A stretch of DNA of 64,000 nucleotides, taken from the NCBI GenBank assembly GCA_017399535.1, contig JAFQBX010000034.1, positions 1-64,000 on the forward strand. The letters run 5' to 3'. The position numbers were made by a program, and so were the translations under genes. Positions within the stretch are counted from its first letter, which is position 1, and the number at the start of each line of letters is the position of its first letter. Under the pieces are notes generated by a model, which had not been told where the DNA came from, did not search any database, and saw nothing but the letters and a program-made list of their open reading frames with translations. Below are positions 35,843 through 45,399 of this stretch, in pieces. The stretch is from Clostridia bacterium. Its GTDB lineage: Bacteria; Bacillota; Clostridia; Oscillospirales; Acutalibacteraceae.

Positions 35843-37756
35843 CTAAATATTTTTTTCTAAGTATTCGCAAATGTCCTTGATTGTATAGCGGTATTTATCA
35901 CTTTTGTCATAGTCGGTAATCGAAAATCTTTCCGAAAGCCGAGTGAGAATTGAAAAATACTGAATACTTGTGGCACCTAAATCGTAAAAAATATGGGCGT
36001 TAATGTCAATTCCGTTAGCATCAATCCCGAGAACTTCTGCGACAATTATTTTTACGTCATTAGCCAGTGGTGAATCTTCACTGCTGCACATTTTGGATTG
36101 CATATCTGCGAATGCCGTGAGTTTAACTTCTCCGTTTTTTATTTTTTTATATAGCTGGGCACGACTTACCTTTATTGCTGTTGGTGGGCAGAGGTCATCG
36201 GTCGTGAAATAGAATTTCTTAATAGCCATGGTTTTGTGTAAAGTGTCGTTAAACGAATAAACATAGCTTTGAATATTCGCGATTTTTTGCTCGGAAATAT
36301 ACTCATTAACCTGAACGACAATGCTTAGCTCTTGACCATTATCTCCGTCCAGACCTAATACCGAAATCATTTTAGCATCGGGTATGTCAATTAGCTTTTC
36401 AATGCTATCGGGATTGATGTTTTCGCCATTTTCGCCGATAACAACATCGCCTAAACGACCGAGTATAAAGTAGTTGCCGTCTCGACATTCCATTTTATCG
36501 CCCGTGTTGAACCATTCGTCGATAATTTGCTCCTTGCCGTTGACGATTTTTTTGGTGCAAATGGAGCTGCCTTTTACCTGTAAAATGCCGTCCTTGTCGA
36601 TTTTATACTCTACCGAACTGAAAGGTCTGCCTATCGAGTTTTGATTTCGCCATTTTGGCTTTCTTCTGAGCTCAACCGAGGTTATACCGATTTCGCTCAT
36701 GCCGTAGCCGTTATATGTATTGTAGCCGATACCGTTGAGCAGCTTTAATGACGAATCTTTAAGATAGCCGCCGCCGTTTATACAGAACATAACCGATTTG
36801 CCAAAAATTTTGTTGGTTACTTCGCTCATAACCGACTTTGCGATTTCGGCGCCAAAGTTTGGAAACAGGTTTTGAATTGCGGTGGTGAATTTTAATCCGC
36901 GTTGCAGCTTATTATATTTCTTTTCGCCCTGCTCCTTTGCGGCGGCGAGAACGCTTTTTTCAATGGTGTGCCACAGTACAGGTACTGCAAAAATGTGCGT
37001 CACGTTGTGTTTGCGGCAGGTTTTGAGGATAGTATCTGCTGAATAGTCGCGTAAAAACACCAAAGTTCTGCCGAAAAAGGTGAACCAGAAGTAGACGGCA
37101 AACAGTCCAAACACATGGTAAAATGGAAGAAAAGCGAGCTGCTTTAAATACCCTTTATAGTGCTTTGCGATGCGCGGTTCCAGCTTGATAATTTCCTCGA
37201 AATTAAGTATTTGCTCCGCAATCTGATACCCGGTGTAAAAACAAATTACTTCATTCATTGAAGTTGCCGAGGATGAAAATGCTATTTCATCTTCAAATTC
37301 GTTTTCGGGCACGGTAATATCACCTTCAAGTGATGAAACGAGAATGCTTTCGGTATCAAGTGATACTTCTTTGGAACAAACGGTATACTTAATATCAAGC
37401 GTATTTAATATGCTGTTTGTAAGCGAATCGGGATAACGAAGATTTACGAGATATGGCTTGTTTCCGCTTTTGAGAATTGCCCAGAAAGCCACAATCCACT
37501 CCGGCGAGTTATCCAAAGCCAATGCCACGTAACTATGCGTTGCACCGATTTTTTGATACAGACCTGCGGTGGCTTTTTCTATCTTTCTTGCGGTTTCACC
37601 GTAGGTTTCTTTTTTTATTCTGAAACCGTCGGTATATTCGCATAAAATATTGCTTTCGCTTCGGAACATTATTCTATAAATGTCCCGAAGCGTTTTATTT
37701 GACGATTTCAGAGCGTCTCGGTTATAGCGGATGATTTCTTTTAGATTTTTGTTCAT
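35843..37756 (-). CDS. AMP-dependent acyl ligase fused to a C-terminal carrier domain
   Basis: About 637 residues from the ATG at 37756, which overlaps the stop region of the upstream zinc-ribbon gene. The adenylation domain shows YNGYGMSEIGIT, EWFNTGDKMECRDGNYFILG and RLGDVVIGENGENINPD. The phosphate-binding loop is degenerate (FSSSATSMNEVI in place of TSGTTGxPK). Residues ~560-635 form a carrier domain with the pantetheine serine in YDLGATSIQYFSIL. The protein would activate a fatty or other acid and load its own carrier. It ends one base before the tandem PlsC gene begins. Confidence 0.85.
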   Translation of the reverse strand: MNKNLKEIIRYNRDALKSSNKTLRDIYRIMFRSESNILCEYTDGFRIKKETYGETARKIEKATAGLYQKIGATHSYVALALDNSPEWIVAFWAILKSGNKPYLVNLRYPDSLTNSILNTLDIKYTVCSKEVSLDTESILVSSLEGDITVPENEFEDEIAFSSSATSMNEVICFYTGYQIAEQILNFEEIIKLEPRIAKHYKGYLKQLAFLPFYHVFGLFAVYFWFTFFGRTLVFLRDYSADTILKTCRKHNVTHIFAVPVLWHTIEKSVLAAAKEQGEKKYNKLQRGLKFTTAIQNLFPNFGAEIAKSVMSEVTNKIFGKSVMFCINGGGYLKDSSLKLLNGIGYNTYNGYGMSEIGITSVELRRKPKWRNQNSIGRPFSSVEYKIDKDGILQVKGSSICTKKIVNGKEQIIDEWFNTGDKMECRDGNYFILGRLGDVVIGENGENINPDSIEKLIDIPDAKMISVLGLDGDNGQELSIVVQVNEYISEQKIANIQSYVYSFNDTLHKTMAIKKFYFTTDDLCPPTAIKVSRAQLYKKIKNGEVKLTAFADMQSKMCSSEDSPLANDVKIIVAEVLGIDANGIDINAHIFYDLGATSIQYFSILTRLSERFSITDYDKSDKYRYTIKDICEYLEKNI

Positions 37757-37757
37757 T

Positions 37758-38228
37758 TTATACATTCGCAATCACAGCAAAAAATGAGATAAACAAAGCT
37801 GCTGCTGTGATGATTATACCTGCCAAGCCCAAGGATTTACCCGTGCTGCTGAGCTTGGACTGGTCGCCGAGGTTGCGAGCTTTATTGGAAAAGTTAAAGC
37901 CGATTATAGAGCCCGGTAAGCTAAAAATCGAATATACAAGGGTTATACCGAATGATGCCTCGGGCAGAGCCAAGGTAGCAAGTGACATAATAGCGATAAT
38001 AATAGAGAAAGCGAAACCGAAAATTGACAGAGCCATACCGACAATTTTCTTTGCGAGGTTCGGCTTTTCAACGGGGTAGGGCGTATATGTAACCTGATTT
38101 ACATAGTTGGGCTGATTTACATAGTTGGGCCCAACGGGATTTTGAGCCGGTCTAACGTCAGCACCGCAACGAGGGCAGAAGTTTGTAGGGGTTTCGATGT
38201 TAAGATTGCAGTTTGGACAGATGTTCAT
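37758..38228 (-). CDS. Zinc-ribbon membrane protein (DUF4190-like)
   Basis: The 156-residue protein has a zinc ribbon (MNICPNCNLNIETPTNFCPRCG), an Asn/Tyr/Pro-rich linker with a short repeat (PNYVNQ twice), and three to four membrane helices (GMALSIFGFAFSIIIAIMSL, TLVYSIFSLPGSIIGF, GLAGIIITAAALFISFF). Its end overlaps the start region of the AMP-ligase gene, so it may be the first gene of that operon. Function unknown. Confidence 0.75.
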   Translation of the reverse strand: MNICPNCNLNIETPTNFCPRCGADVRPAQNPVGPNYVNQPNYVNQVTYTPYPVEKPNLAKKIVGMALSIFGFAFSIIIAIMSLATLALPEASFGITLVYSIFSLPGSIIGFNFSNKARNLGDQSKLSSTGKSLGLAGIIITAAALFISFFAVIANV

Positions 38229-38362
38229 AAAAATATCTCCTTAAATATGATTAGAATAATTATATAATATATTATCATTGTTTTCAAGCGGATTTTACAA
38301 TTGTTGTAACAGCCAGAAAAATGTTAAGAAAACAATCAAATCCACTCTTGGCTTATATGCAA

Positions 38363-38791
38363 TTATGCTTGTTTTATCAGCTTTTCTAGGGTTTGTTTAA
38401 TGATGGTGAGGGCTTGTTTTGAGTCGGCGATTCCTTTTACCGCCGTTTCGATTGGACAAGCGCCGTCACCCGACCGATTTATGATATACGGCACCATCTC
38501 GTCGTAAAAGGCGTCGATTCCGTTTGTTTGCAAAATATTCACGGCGTCCTTGCTCATCAGTCTTGCCCAAACGGCCTTTACGTGAAGCAAAACGTACAGG
38601 TGTGCCGCACCTGCGCCAACCACCTTATCCGCGGCACAAAAGCCCTTGAAATTACAGCCACTTTCCAAAAAATCTATCAGCGGCTTAACTCCGCGTAGGG
38701 CTGAGTGACACTCTGTTCCGTTTGAATAAAGCACACAGGTAAAATCGTTTTCCGCCAGAATTTTTTTGGCTGTTAAAATATCCTTGTTCAT
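38363..38791 (-). CDS. DUF1893 family protein
   Basis: 142 residues with VLYSNGTECHSALRGVKPLI, AADKVVGAGAAHLYVLL and NRSGDGACPIETAV, the conserved DUF1893 blocks. The fold is related to cytidine-deaminase-like proteins, but no activity is known. It overlaps the upstream ECF-like gene by 4 bases (ATGA), a recurrent pairing that suggests a shared pathway. Confidence 0.8.
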   Translation of the reverse strand: MNKDILTAKKILAENDFTCVLYSNGTECHSALRGVKPLIDFLESGCNFKGFCAADKVVGAGAAHLYVLLHVKAVWARLMSKDAVNILQTNGIDAFYDEMVPYIINRSGDGACPIETAVKGIADSKQALTIIKQTLEKLIKQA

Positions 38792-39333
38792 ATATCAAAA
38801 CGCCTTAAATTTACAAAATACGGCACAGCCAAAAGCTGCAAAATGTATCCCGGAACCGCAAGCAGAGTGCCGCTTAAAGCAGCCGTTACGGTTATCGAAA
38901 CATCGCTCATAAATACACCTAAAATCAAGGTGGCCGCTATGCGTAAAATTCGGCAGAGTATTTGAACGACAAAAATTTTAGCAACAATATTCATTTTGGT
39001 TTTAGCAATCAGCCCTGCAAAAAGACCGAAGCACACAAGCTCAACGGCTATCAGCGGAAGCATAGAAGGTGCAGGCATACCGCTTATTGCATGGCTGATA
39101 ATCGGGGATAAAATACCCGCAATCGCACCTGCAACGGCGTTGGTTCTGAACGCTAAAATAAGCACCGGCAGGTACATCGGCATAAACATTTGACCGAATT
39201 TGCCACCCATTCCGGCAAACACGCCGAATGCGTGAAAAACCTGCGGCAAAGCGACTGCCAAAAGCGTTGTAACACCGATTGCCGAAGCGTATTTCAGTAA
39301 AGTATGTGTATTTTTGTTAATTGATTTTTCCAT
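38788..39333 (-). CDS. ECF transporter S-component-like membrane protein
   Basis: The 181-residue protein has about five to six hydrophobic segments (IGVTTLLAVALPQVFHAFG, LPVLILAFRTNAVAGAIAG, LIAVELVCFGLFAGLIA). The pattern resembles S components such as those for metals or vitamins. The pairing with DUF1893 and a ferredoxin-type reductase is suggestive but not specific. Confidence 0.65.
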   Translation of the reverse strand: MEKSINKNTHTLLKYASAIGVTTLLAVALPQVFHAFGVFAGMGGKFGQMFMPMYLPVLILAFRTNAVAGAIAGILSPIISHAISGMPAPSMLPLIAVELVCFGLFAGLIAKTKMNIVAKIFVVQILCRILRIAATLILGVFMSDVSITVTAALSGTLLAVPGYILQLLAVPYFVNLRRFDI

Positions 39334-39345
39334 TTTAGCAACCTC

Positions 39346-40443
39346 TTAAATCTTAGTAATTTTTTCGAGTTCCTGCTTTATATCGATGCTTTGAGGACAA
39401 ACCTTTTCGCATTTTCCGCATTTTATACAGTCTCTTGCCGAGGGCTTGTCTTTTGGAAACTCCTCTTTTGCCTGCTGTGCGGTGATTTGTGCTGATAGAA
39501 ACTTGTTATAGGAGGCAAAAAGCTGTGGGATAGGAATATTTTTGGGGCAAACGTCGGTGCAGTAGCTGCAACCCGTACAAGGCACCTGCACCACCTTGCG
39601 TATGATTTCGCGTACGCGGTCGGTTGCCTCGTATTCCTTTTCGCTGAACGGAACAAAATCGGTAAATGTGCTTATATTATCCTGCATCATCTCCATGTTA
39701 CCCATTCCCGAAAGCACCATAAATACCTCGGGATAGCTTGCGGCATAACGCAGAGCATAGGAGGCGTAACTGCCGCCATTTAACTCGTCAAAAATCTTTT
39801 TCGCCTCATCGGGCAGATTTACTAAATATCCGCCTCTGACCGGCTCCATGACTATAACCTTTTTGCCGTGCTTTACGGCAACGTCGTAGCATTTTTTGCT
39901 CTGTACAGAGGGGTCGTCGTAATCGAGATAATTTATTTGCAACTGCACGGCTTCTATATCGGGTTGTTCGGAGAGTATCATGTCGAGAATGTCTGCGGTA
40001 TCATGGAAGGACATAGCTATATGCTTGATTTTGCCCTGTTCTTTTAACCTTTTTGCTATTTCAAAGCTGTTGCATCTTTTATGCTTTGGGTACGAATTTC
40101 GGGTTAAACAATGGAACAGATAAATGTCAAAATACTCTACTCCGCATATTTCTAATTGCTTTTCAAACAGGGGAATAATGTCTTCCTCTTTTTCAAAAAA
40201 CCAGTCTGAAAGCTTGTCTGCCAGTATGTAATCTTCGCGGTTATATCTCGCAACCAGACAGTTGCGTATAGCTACTTCGCTCTTTCCGTCGATATATCCG
40301 TGGGCGGTGTCGAAATAGTTAAATCCGGAGGTAATAAAAGCATCAATCATGCGGTTAAATTCCTGATAATCCACCTGGTCGTCGGTCATTTTCAGCCGCA
40401 TACAGCCAAATCCCAATTTACCTTTAACCTTGTTAAAATCCAT
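39346..40443 (-). CDS. Aldo/keto reductase with C-terminal 4Fe-4S ferredoxin domain
   Basis: The 365-residue protein has an AKR barrel (KLGFGCMRLKMTDD, FNYFDTAHGYIDGKSE with catalytic Asp/Tyr, FDIYLFHCL) and two clusters near the C-terminus, CTGCSYCTDVCPKNIPIP and CIKCGKCEKVCPQSIDIK, each with CxxCxxC(x)nCP ligands. Such proteins are common in anaerobes; the clusters may pass electrons to the barrel. Substrate unknown. It lies 5 bases before the LRR gene end. Confidence 0.9.
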   Translation of the reverse strand: MDFNKVKGKLGFGCMRLKMTDDQVDYQEFNRMIDAFITSGFNYFDTAHGYIDGKSEVAIRNCLVARYNREDYILADKLSDWFFEKEEDIIPLFEKQLEICGVEYFDIYLFHCLTRNSYPKHKRCNSFEIAKRLKEQGKIKHIAMSFHDTADILDMILSEQPDIEAVQLQINYLDYDDPSVQSKKCYDVAVKHGKKVIVMEPVRGGYLVNLPDEAKKIFDELNGGSYASYALRYAASYPEVFMVLSGMGNMEMMQDNISTFTDFVPFSEKEYEATDRVREIIRKVVQVPCTGCSYCTDVCPKNIPIPQLFASYNKFLSAQITAQQAKEEFPKDKPSARDCIKCGKCEKVCPQSIDIKQELEKITKI

Positions 40444-40448
40444 GCTGA

Positions 40449-41435
40449 TCAGTCCTCCTTGATTTTATATCGTGGATAATTGTTTTTAATGTATTTAATC
40501 ATTTTAGGGTTGTCTTTGTGACATATGATTGTTGTATGTTTACTAAAAGCTTCACAACCTATTTCTTTTAAACTTTTGGGCAGAAATATTTCTTTTAAAT
40601 TTTTGCAGCCGTCAAACGCCATCGGAAGAATGGCTTTTACATTATCTCCAAGGAAAACCGCCTCTTTCAAATTGGAGCATCCGCCAAAAGAAGCTACGCA
40701 AATTTTTTGTAAAGATACAGGAAAAACGACCTTTTCGATAAGTTCGTTTTCGTTAAAAACTTCAAAGTTAATGCTGGTTACGCCTTCAGGAATGATAACT
40801 TCTTTTGCGCTTCCGTTGTATTTTAGCAACTGGTTGTTGATAATTATAAACTCGTCGTTAAATTGGCTGAACCATTTTGTGTTTTGGAAAGATGATGGAT
40901 CAATATTTGCATTCTGGTTTTTAAAATGAACGTGCTCAAGGTTTTTACAGTTTGCAAAACAATGAGAATACAACCCTTCAAGCGTTTTTGGGAAATAGAC
41001 TGTTTTTAAATTAGGTAGATTTATACAGGCGTTATCGTTAATCCACTTAATTCCTTCTTCAAAGATAAGTGTTTCTACTTGCGGTGAAAAATAAAAGCAG
41101 TTATCATTGATAATTTCATACCGTCCGTCAATGGAAACTTCTTTTTCGTTGGTGAGAATATATTTACAATTAGTGCATTTATAGATAGTTGAAGATAGTT
41201 CTAATTTTTTGCCGCTTTTTTTAAAAATATCAAGGACAATTGGGCTAATCAGAGATCTCATTTCAATATCGCGTACAAAAGAATCTTCTTTATTTGGATA
41301 TGAATTTTTAATTTTTTCGATTTCCAGTGAGGTCTCGTTATACAGGTCGATGTCATAGGATTTTATATAATCTAATCCCTCTTCCATCTTTTTTACAAAA
41401 AGATTTTCCCTTTTTAAAAACGGATTTTTTTGCAT
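40449..41435 (-). CDS. Leucine-rich repeat (BspA-type LRR_5) protein
   Basis: 328 residues. After ~80 charged N-terminal residues and a CTNCKYIL cysteine pair, at least five LRR_5 units follow (for example ESLIF-like strands, NLKTVYFPKTLEGLYSHCF, KVVFPVSLQKICVASFGGC, LKEIFLPKSLKEIGCEAF). No signal peptide is seen, unlike secreted BspA proteins, so this form is probably cytoplasmic. Function unknown. Confidence 0.8.
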   Translation of the reverse strand: MQKNPFLKRENLFVKKMEEGLDYIKSYDIDLYNETSLEIEKIKNSYPNKEDSFVRDIEMRSLISPIVLDIFKKSGKKLELSSTIYKCTNCKYILTNEKEVSIDGRYEIINDNCFYFSPQVETLIFEEGIKWINDNACINLPNLKTVYFPKTLEGLYSHCFANCKNLEHVHFKNQNANIDPSSFQNTKWFSQFNDEFIIINNQLLKYNGSAKEVIIPEGVTSINFEVFNENELIEKVVFPVSLQKICVASFGGCSNLKEAVFLGDNVKAILPMAFDGCKNLKEIFLPKSLKEIGCEAFSKHTTIICHKDNPKMIKYIKNNYPRYKIKED

Positions 41436-41956
41436 ATAAACCTCTCCTGTTACTGAAGCAATTTAAACATCATGGTACATCAACATTTAATATATTATAT
41501 CATATAGATTCACTATTGTAAATACGAGACAAACCGCAAAAAAAGATGCTTTTACTGAGCATTGAAAAAACGGAAGTAAACAGGTAATTATTGTAAAATT
41601 TATATCAAAATTTTGTCAAAATCACAAACCGTCATAGCAATTGGTAGAATAAAATAAAACGATTTACTTTACATCGAATACGAGGGAAAAAAGGTCAAAT
41701 TTAGTAGCATTTTATCATACTTTTTCTTAAAAAATCAATAAATATTGTTTAAAAACAGAAAAAACGTGATTACGAAATTAAGTGTAAAAAACCAAAAAAT
41801 ATCAAAATTTTGACCTAAAATTATCTTTGTTCAAAATGTGTTGAAATTTTCACATTATTATTGTATAATATAATAGCATATTGTATTATTGGTGAATCTT
41901 GGCTTTCAATAAGCACCAATACTCGCACTTACTAACGAAAAAAAGAGGGTAAAAAA
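41436..41956. other. Long AT-rich regulatory region before the capsule operon
   Basis: No gene is supported. The palindromic block ATCAAAATTTTG occurs twice (41604-41615 and 41801-41812), a possible operator. The promoter and a leader hairpin, ATTGGTG (41888-41894) with CACCAAT (41914-41920), lie at the right end. A 5' leader of about 80 bases follows the promoter. Confidence 0.6.
41841..41869 (+). promoter_or_regulatory. Promoter of the capsule/exopolysaccharide operon
   Basis: TTGAAA at 41841-41846, a 17-base spacer and TATAAT at 41864-41869; start codon at 41957. Confidence 0.75.
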
Positions 41957-43093
41957 ATGAAAAGAGCAGAAAAGCGCATATTACTTTCAACACCTACCAT
42001 GCACGCCGAGGAGATGGGATATATTACCGAGGCGTTTGAAAAGAATTGGATAGCGCCGCTTGGATTTAATTGCGACGGACTCGAAAAGGAAATAGCAGAA
42101 TACGTTTATGACGGCACCGACGAAATGTATACCCTCGCACTCGTATCGGGTACTGCCGCGTTGCATCTTGCAGTTAAGCTTGCGGGAGTAAAGACGGGTG
42201 ACGTAGTTCTTTGCTCGGATATGACCTTTTCGGCAACGGTGAATCCCATTGTATACGAAGGGGGAGTCCCCGTGTTCATCGACAGCGAGAGAGAGACCTG
42301 GAATATGGACCCTGTTGCCCTCGAAAAAGCGTTTAAAAAATACCCGAACGCAAAGGCGGTTATGCTTGCGCATCTTTACGGCACTCCGTCAAAGATGAAC
42401 GAAATCATCGCCATTTGTAAAAAGCACGGAGCCGCTCTCATCGAGGACGCAGCCGAAGCATTGTCCTCTACATATTTCGGAAAGAAGTGCGGCACCTTCG
42501 GCGAATATAACGTAATCAGCTTCAACGGAAACAAGATTATTACAACCTCGGGCGGCGGAATGCTTTTGACAAACAGCCGCGAAGCGAGGGAAAAGGCGTT
42601 TTTCTGGTCAACCCAGTCGAGAGAGAATACCATTTGGTACGAGCATAAGGAGATTGGCTACAACTACCGAATGAGCAACGTTCTTGCAGGAATTGGCAGA
42701 GGTCAGCTCAAACATTTAGAGGAGCACCGCGAATTAAAGGAAAAAATTTATCAGCGATATAAAGAAGGGTTCAAGGACTTACCCATAAAAATGAACCCCT
42801 ATCTTGATGGGACACGACCGAATTTCTGGCTGTCCTGCTTTACAATTGACGAGAATGTCGGCATAAGCCCAATGTACATTTTGCAAAAGCTGAATGAAGC
42901 TAATATCGAATCTCGCCCAATATGGAAACCGATGCACATGCAACCCGTGTTTGAAAAAGAGGATTTCATAAAGGTCGAGGAAAAGGCGGTTAACGAGGAT
43001 ATCTTCAAGCGAGGACTCTGTTTGCCGTCGGATATAAAAATGACAGAGGATGAGCAGGAGCTTGTTATCGAAATTGTCAAATCCTGCTTTTAA
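41957..43093 (+). CDS. DegT/DnrJ/EryC1 sugar aminotransferase (PglE-like)
   Basis: The 378-residue PLP enzyme has LVSGTAALHLAVKLAGV, CSDMTFSATVNPIVYEGG, IEDAAEALSSTYFGKKCG and the PLP-lysine in ISFNGNKIITTSGGG. It aminates keto sugars bound to UDP. Its neighbours, a PglC-like transferase and a PglD-like acetyltransferase, match the bacillosamine (diacetamido-sugar) pathway in which PglE makes UDP-4-amino sugar. GAGGG precedes the ATG, and it is the first gene of a 14-gene plus-strand run. Confidence 0.92.
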   Translation: MKRAEKRILLSTPTMHAEEMGYITEAFEKNWIAPLGFNCDGLEKEIAEYVYDGTDEMYTLALVSGTAALHLAVKLAGVKTGDVVLCSDMTFSATVNPIVYEGGVPVFIDSERETWNMDPVALEKAFKKYPNAKAVMLAHLYGTPSKMNEIIAICKKHGAALIEDAAEALSSTYFGKKCGTFGEYNVISFNGNKIITTSGGGMLLTNSREAREKAFFWSTQSRENTIWYEHKEIGYNYRMSNVLAGIGRGQLKHLEEHRELKEKIYQRYKEGFKDLPIKMNPYLDGTRPNFWLSCFTIDENVGISPMYILQKLNEANIESRPIWKPMHMQPVFEKEDFIKVEEKAVNEDIFKRGLCLPSDIKMTEDEQELVIEIVKSCF

Positions 43094-43118
43094 AAAATAA
43101 TTTAGGGGCTTACGCTTT

Positions 43119-43745
43119 ATGTATAGAAAATTTTTCAAAAGGATAATGGATTTTTGTCTTTCGCTATTAGCGTTAATCGTATTGTCACCAATTTTGGTAA
43201 TATTAACGATTATCGGTATTTTTGCGATGGGCGGAAATCCGTTTTTCGCGCAATCACGTCCGGGAAAGAAGGACAAAAACGGCAAAGAAAAGATTTTTAA
43301 GCTAATCAAATTCCGCACAATGAATAATAAAAAGGACGTCGACGGCAACCTTTTACCCGACGAGGACCGACTCACCGGATACGGAAAGTTTTTACGTGCG
43401 ACCTCACTCGATGAGTTGATGGAGCTCGTAAATATCTTAAAAGGTGATATGTCAATCGTCGGACCGCGTCCGTTGCTTGTCAGCTATCTGCCCCTTTACA
43501 GCGAGGAGCAGCGTCATCGTCACGATGTATTGCCGGGACTGACAGGACTCGCCCAGGTAAGCGGTCGAAACGCAATTTCCTGGGACGAAAAGTTTGTACT
43601 CGACCTTGAATACATAAAGGATATAACCTTTATCGGCGATGTGAAAATCATCCTCAGAACGGTAAAAAAAGTGCTTGTAAAAGAGGGGATTCAGTCCGAA
43701 ACCTCGGCAACAATGGAAGTGTTCACAGGCACCGAAACCAATTAA
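43119..43745 (+). CDS. Phosphoglycosyl transferase (initiating sugar transferase, PglC-like)
   Basis: A 208-residue monotopic enzyme with one re-entrant hydrophobic helix (DFCLSLLALIVLSPILVIL), NPFFAQSRPGKK, KLIKFRTMNN, TSLDELMELVNILKGDMSIVGPRPLL and LPGLTGLAQVSGRN. It transfers sugar-1-phosphate from a UDP-sugar to undecaprenyl phosphate to start repeat-unit synthesis. Short PglC-type, without the extra membrane domain of WbaP. Confidence 0.94.
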   Translation: MYRKFFKRIMDFCLSLLALIVLSPILVILTIIGIFAMGGNPFFAQSRPGKKDKNGKEKIFKLIKFRTMNNKKDVDGNLLPDEDRLTGYGKFLRATSLDELMELVNILKGDMSIVGPRPLLVSYLPLYSEEQRHRHDVLPGLTGLAQVSGRNAISWDEKFVLDLEYIKDITFIGDVKIILRTVKKVLVKEGIQSETSATMEVFTGTETN

Positions 43746-43783
43746 AGATATATTAAAAACAACGAAAAGGACGAAGTGGGTTT

Positions 43784-44425
43784 ATGAAGCAGTTGCTTAT
43801 TATCGGCGCAGGCGGTTACGGCGGAGTAGTTTACGACATCGCAAAGCTTAACGGATACGAAAATATTGCCTTTCTCGACGATTCACCGAAGGACAAGGTA
43901 GTGGGCAAAATATCCGAATTCGAAAAATTTAAGGACGATGCCGAATTTGTTCTTGCGATAGGGGATAACACCCTCCGCGAAAGATTTTATAATATGCTCA
44001 CCGAAAATGGCGCGAAGGTAATTTCACTCGCTCATCCGAGCGCAATTGTAGCCGAAAGTGCCTTTGTCGATAACGGAACCGTAATAATGGCAGGAGCTAT
44101 TATCAACCCGAATGCAAAGGTTGGACGAGCTGTAATTGTCAATACCTGCTGTTCGATTGACCACGATTCGGTCGTTGAGGATTTTACTCATATTTCGGTT
44201 GGTGCGCGAATTTGCGGCACCGTTCACGTCGGCAGCCGCACCTTTGTCGGTGCAGGAGCAACCATTATCAACAATATCAGCGTTTGCGCAAACTGTATGA
44301 TTGGTGCAGGAGCCGTGGTGGTAAAGAATATTTCGGCACCCGATACCTATGTCGGAACCCCTGCCGGACGAAAGCTCAAAACTGTCATTTCCGACATGAA
44401 TTCAAAGCCCATACATCACAAGTGA
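43784..44425 (+). CDS. Sugar O/N-acetyltransferase, NeuD/PglD family
   Basis: The 213-residue protein has an N-terminal Rossmann half (LLIIGAGGYGGVVYDIA, ENIAFLDDSP) and a left-handed beta-helix C-terminal half of hexapeptide repeats (ISVGARICGTVHVGSRTFVG). The catalytic histidine is probably in SIDHDSVVEDFTHIS. It would acetylate the 4-amino sugar made by the first gene. AAGGACGAAGTGGG precedes the ATG. Confidence 0.93.
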   Translation: MKQLLIIGAGGYGGVVYDIAKLNGYENIAFLDDSPKDKVVGKISEFEKFKDDAEFVLAIGDNTLRERFYNMLTENGAKVISLAHPSAIVAESAFVDNGTVIMAGAIINPNAKVGRAVIVNTCCSIDHDSVVEDFTHISVGARICGTVHVGSRTFVGAGATIINNISVCANCMIGAGAVVVKNISAPDTYVGTPAGRKLKTVISDMNSKPIHHK

Positions 44426-44589
44426 ATTACAACAAAGTGTTTTTTTGAAGGCATCAAAAAAATGATTACATTGAACAAATTTTTTCTCATCGAGAGGTGA
44501 CACTCATCTCAAATCAGAAAAACAGTCGGTGGTTGATGCTGAATAAACAGGATTGAAAGATATACGAAAAGCAATTGGAGGCATAAAAT

Positions 44590-45399
44590 ATGTTAAAATT
44601 GATGCTTTTGACGGGCGACCCTAAATTTGCAAAAAAGGCACAGGATTGCGGAGTCGATCGAATATTTCTCGACCTTGAATATATTAACAAGGCCGATCGT
44701 CAAAAAGGACGCAACACCTTTATCACTCAAAATACCGTTGATGATATTCCTGCTTTGAGAGAGGCCATTGATAAATCCGAACTTTTAGTTCGCGTTAATC
44801 CGATTAACCCGTTATCAAAGGCAGAGATTGATGCCGTTTGCAATTCTGGCGCTGATATAATTATGCTTCCGATGGTTTATGATTCTGATGATGTAAAGCG
44901 CTTTGTTGAGCTTGTCGGCGGAAGAGCGAGGACGGTACCCATGATTGAAACGGCACAGTCGTTTGTTCGTCTTGACGATATTCTCGACGTCGATGGAGTG
45001 GACGAGCTGTTTATCGGTCTCAACGATTTGCATATTAGCATGGAACTAAACTTTATGTTTGAGATACTCAGCGGCGGACTCATTGACTATATGTCGCAGA
45101 AAATTTTATCAAAGAATATACCTTTTGGCTTCGGCGGAATGGCAAAAATCGGCGAAGGAATGCTTCCTGCCGAGCGCATTTTGGCCGAGCATTACCGACT
45201 CGGCTCGTCGAGTGTAATTCTTTCACGCACCTTCCGTAACGAGAGGGATGCTGAAGGAAAGCCGATACTCGACCTCAAAAAAGAAATTCAAAAAATTCGT
45301 GATTACGAAGAAAAGATTGCTTCGTGGACAGACGCTGATTTTACCGCAAACAGAGCTGAGGTTAAGAATTGCGTCAATGCCATCCTTAACAGAATGTAG
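44590..45399 (+). CDS. HpcH/HpaI aldolase/citrate lyase family protein
   Basis: A 269-residue TIM-barrel lyase-like protein with DRIFLDLEYINKADRQ, RVNPINPLSKAEID, PMIETAQSFVRL (metal Glu) and VDELFIGLNDLHISM (metal Asp). Family members form or cleave C-C bonds of pyruvate-type substrates. Its place in a capsule operon is unusual and suggests synthesis of an acid or branched decoration on the sugar. GGAGG lies 8 bases upstream. The 164 bases before it show no other gene. Confidence 0.82.
   Translation: MLKLMLLTGDPKFAKKAQDCGVDRIFLDLEYINKADRQKGRNTFITQNTVDDIPALREAIDKSELLVRVNPINPLSKAEIDAVCNSGADIIMLPMVYDSDDVKRFVELVGGRARTVPMIETAQSFVRLDDILDVDGVDELFIGLNDLHISMELNFMFEILSGGLIDYMSQKILSKNIPFGFGGMAKIGEGMLPAERILAEHYRLGSSSVILSRTFRNERDAEGKPILDLKKEIQKIRDYEEKIASWTDADFTANRAEVKNCVNAILNRM

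Noticed and set aside
41604..41812. Insertion-sequence inverted repeats
   Set aside because: Only 12-base palindromes 197 bases apart with no transposase or target duplication.
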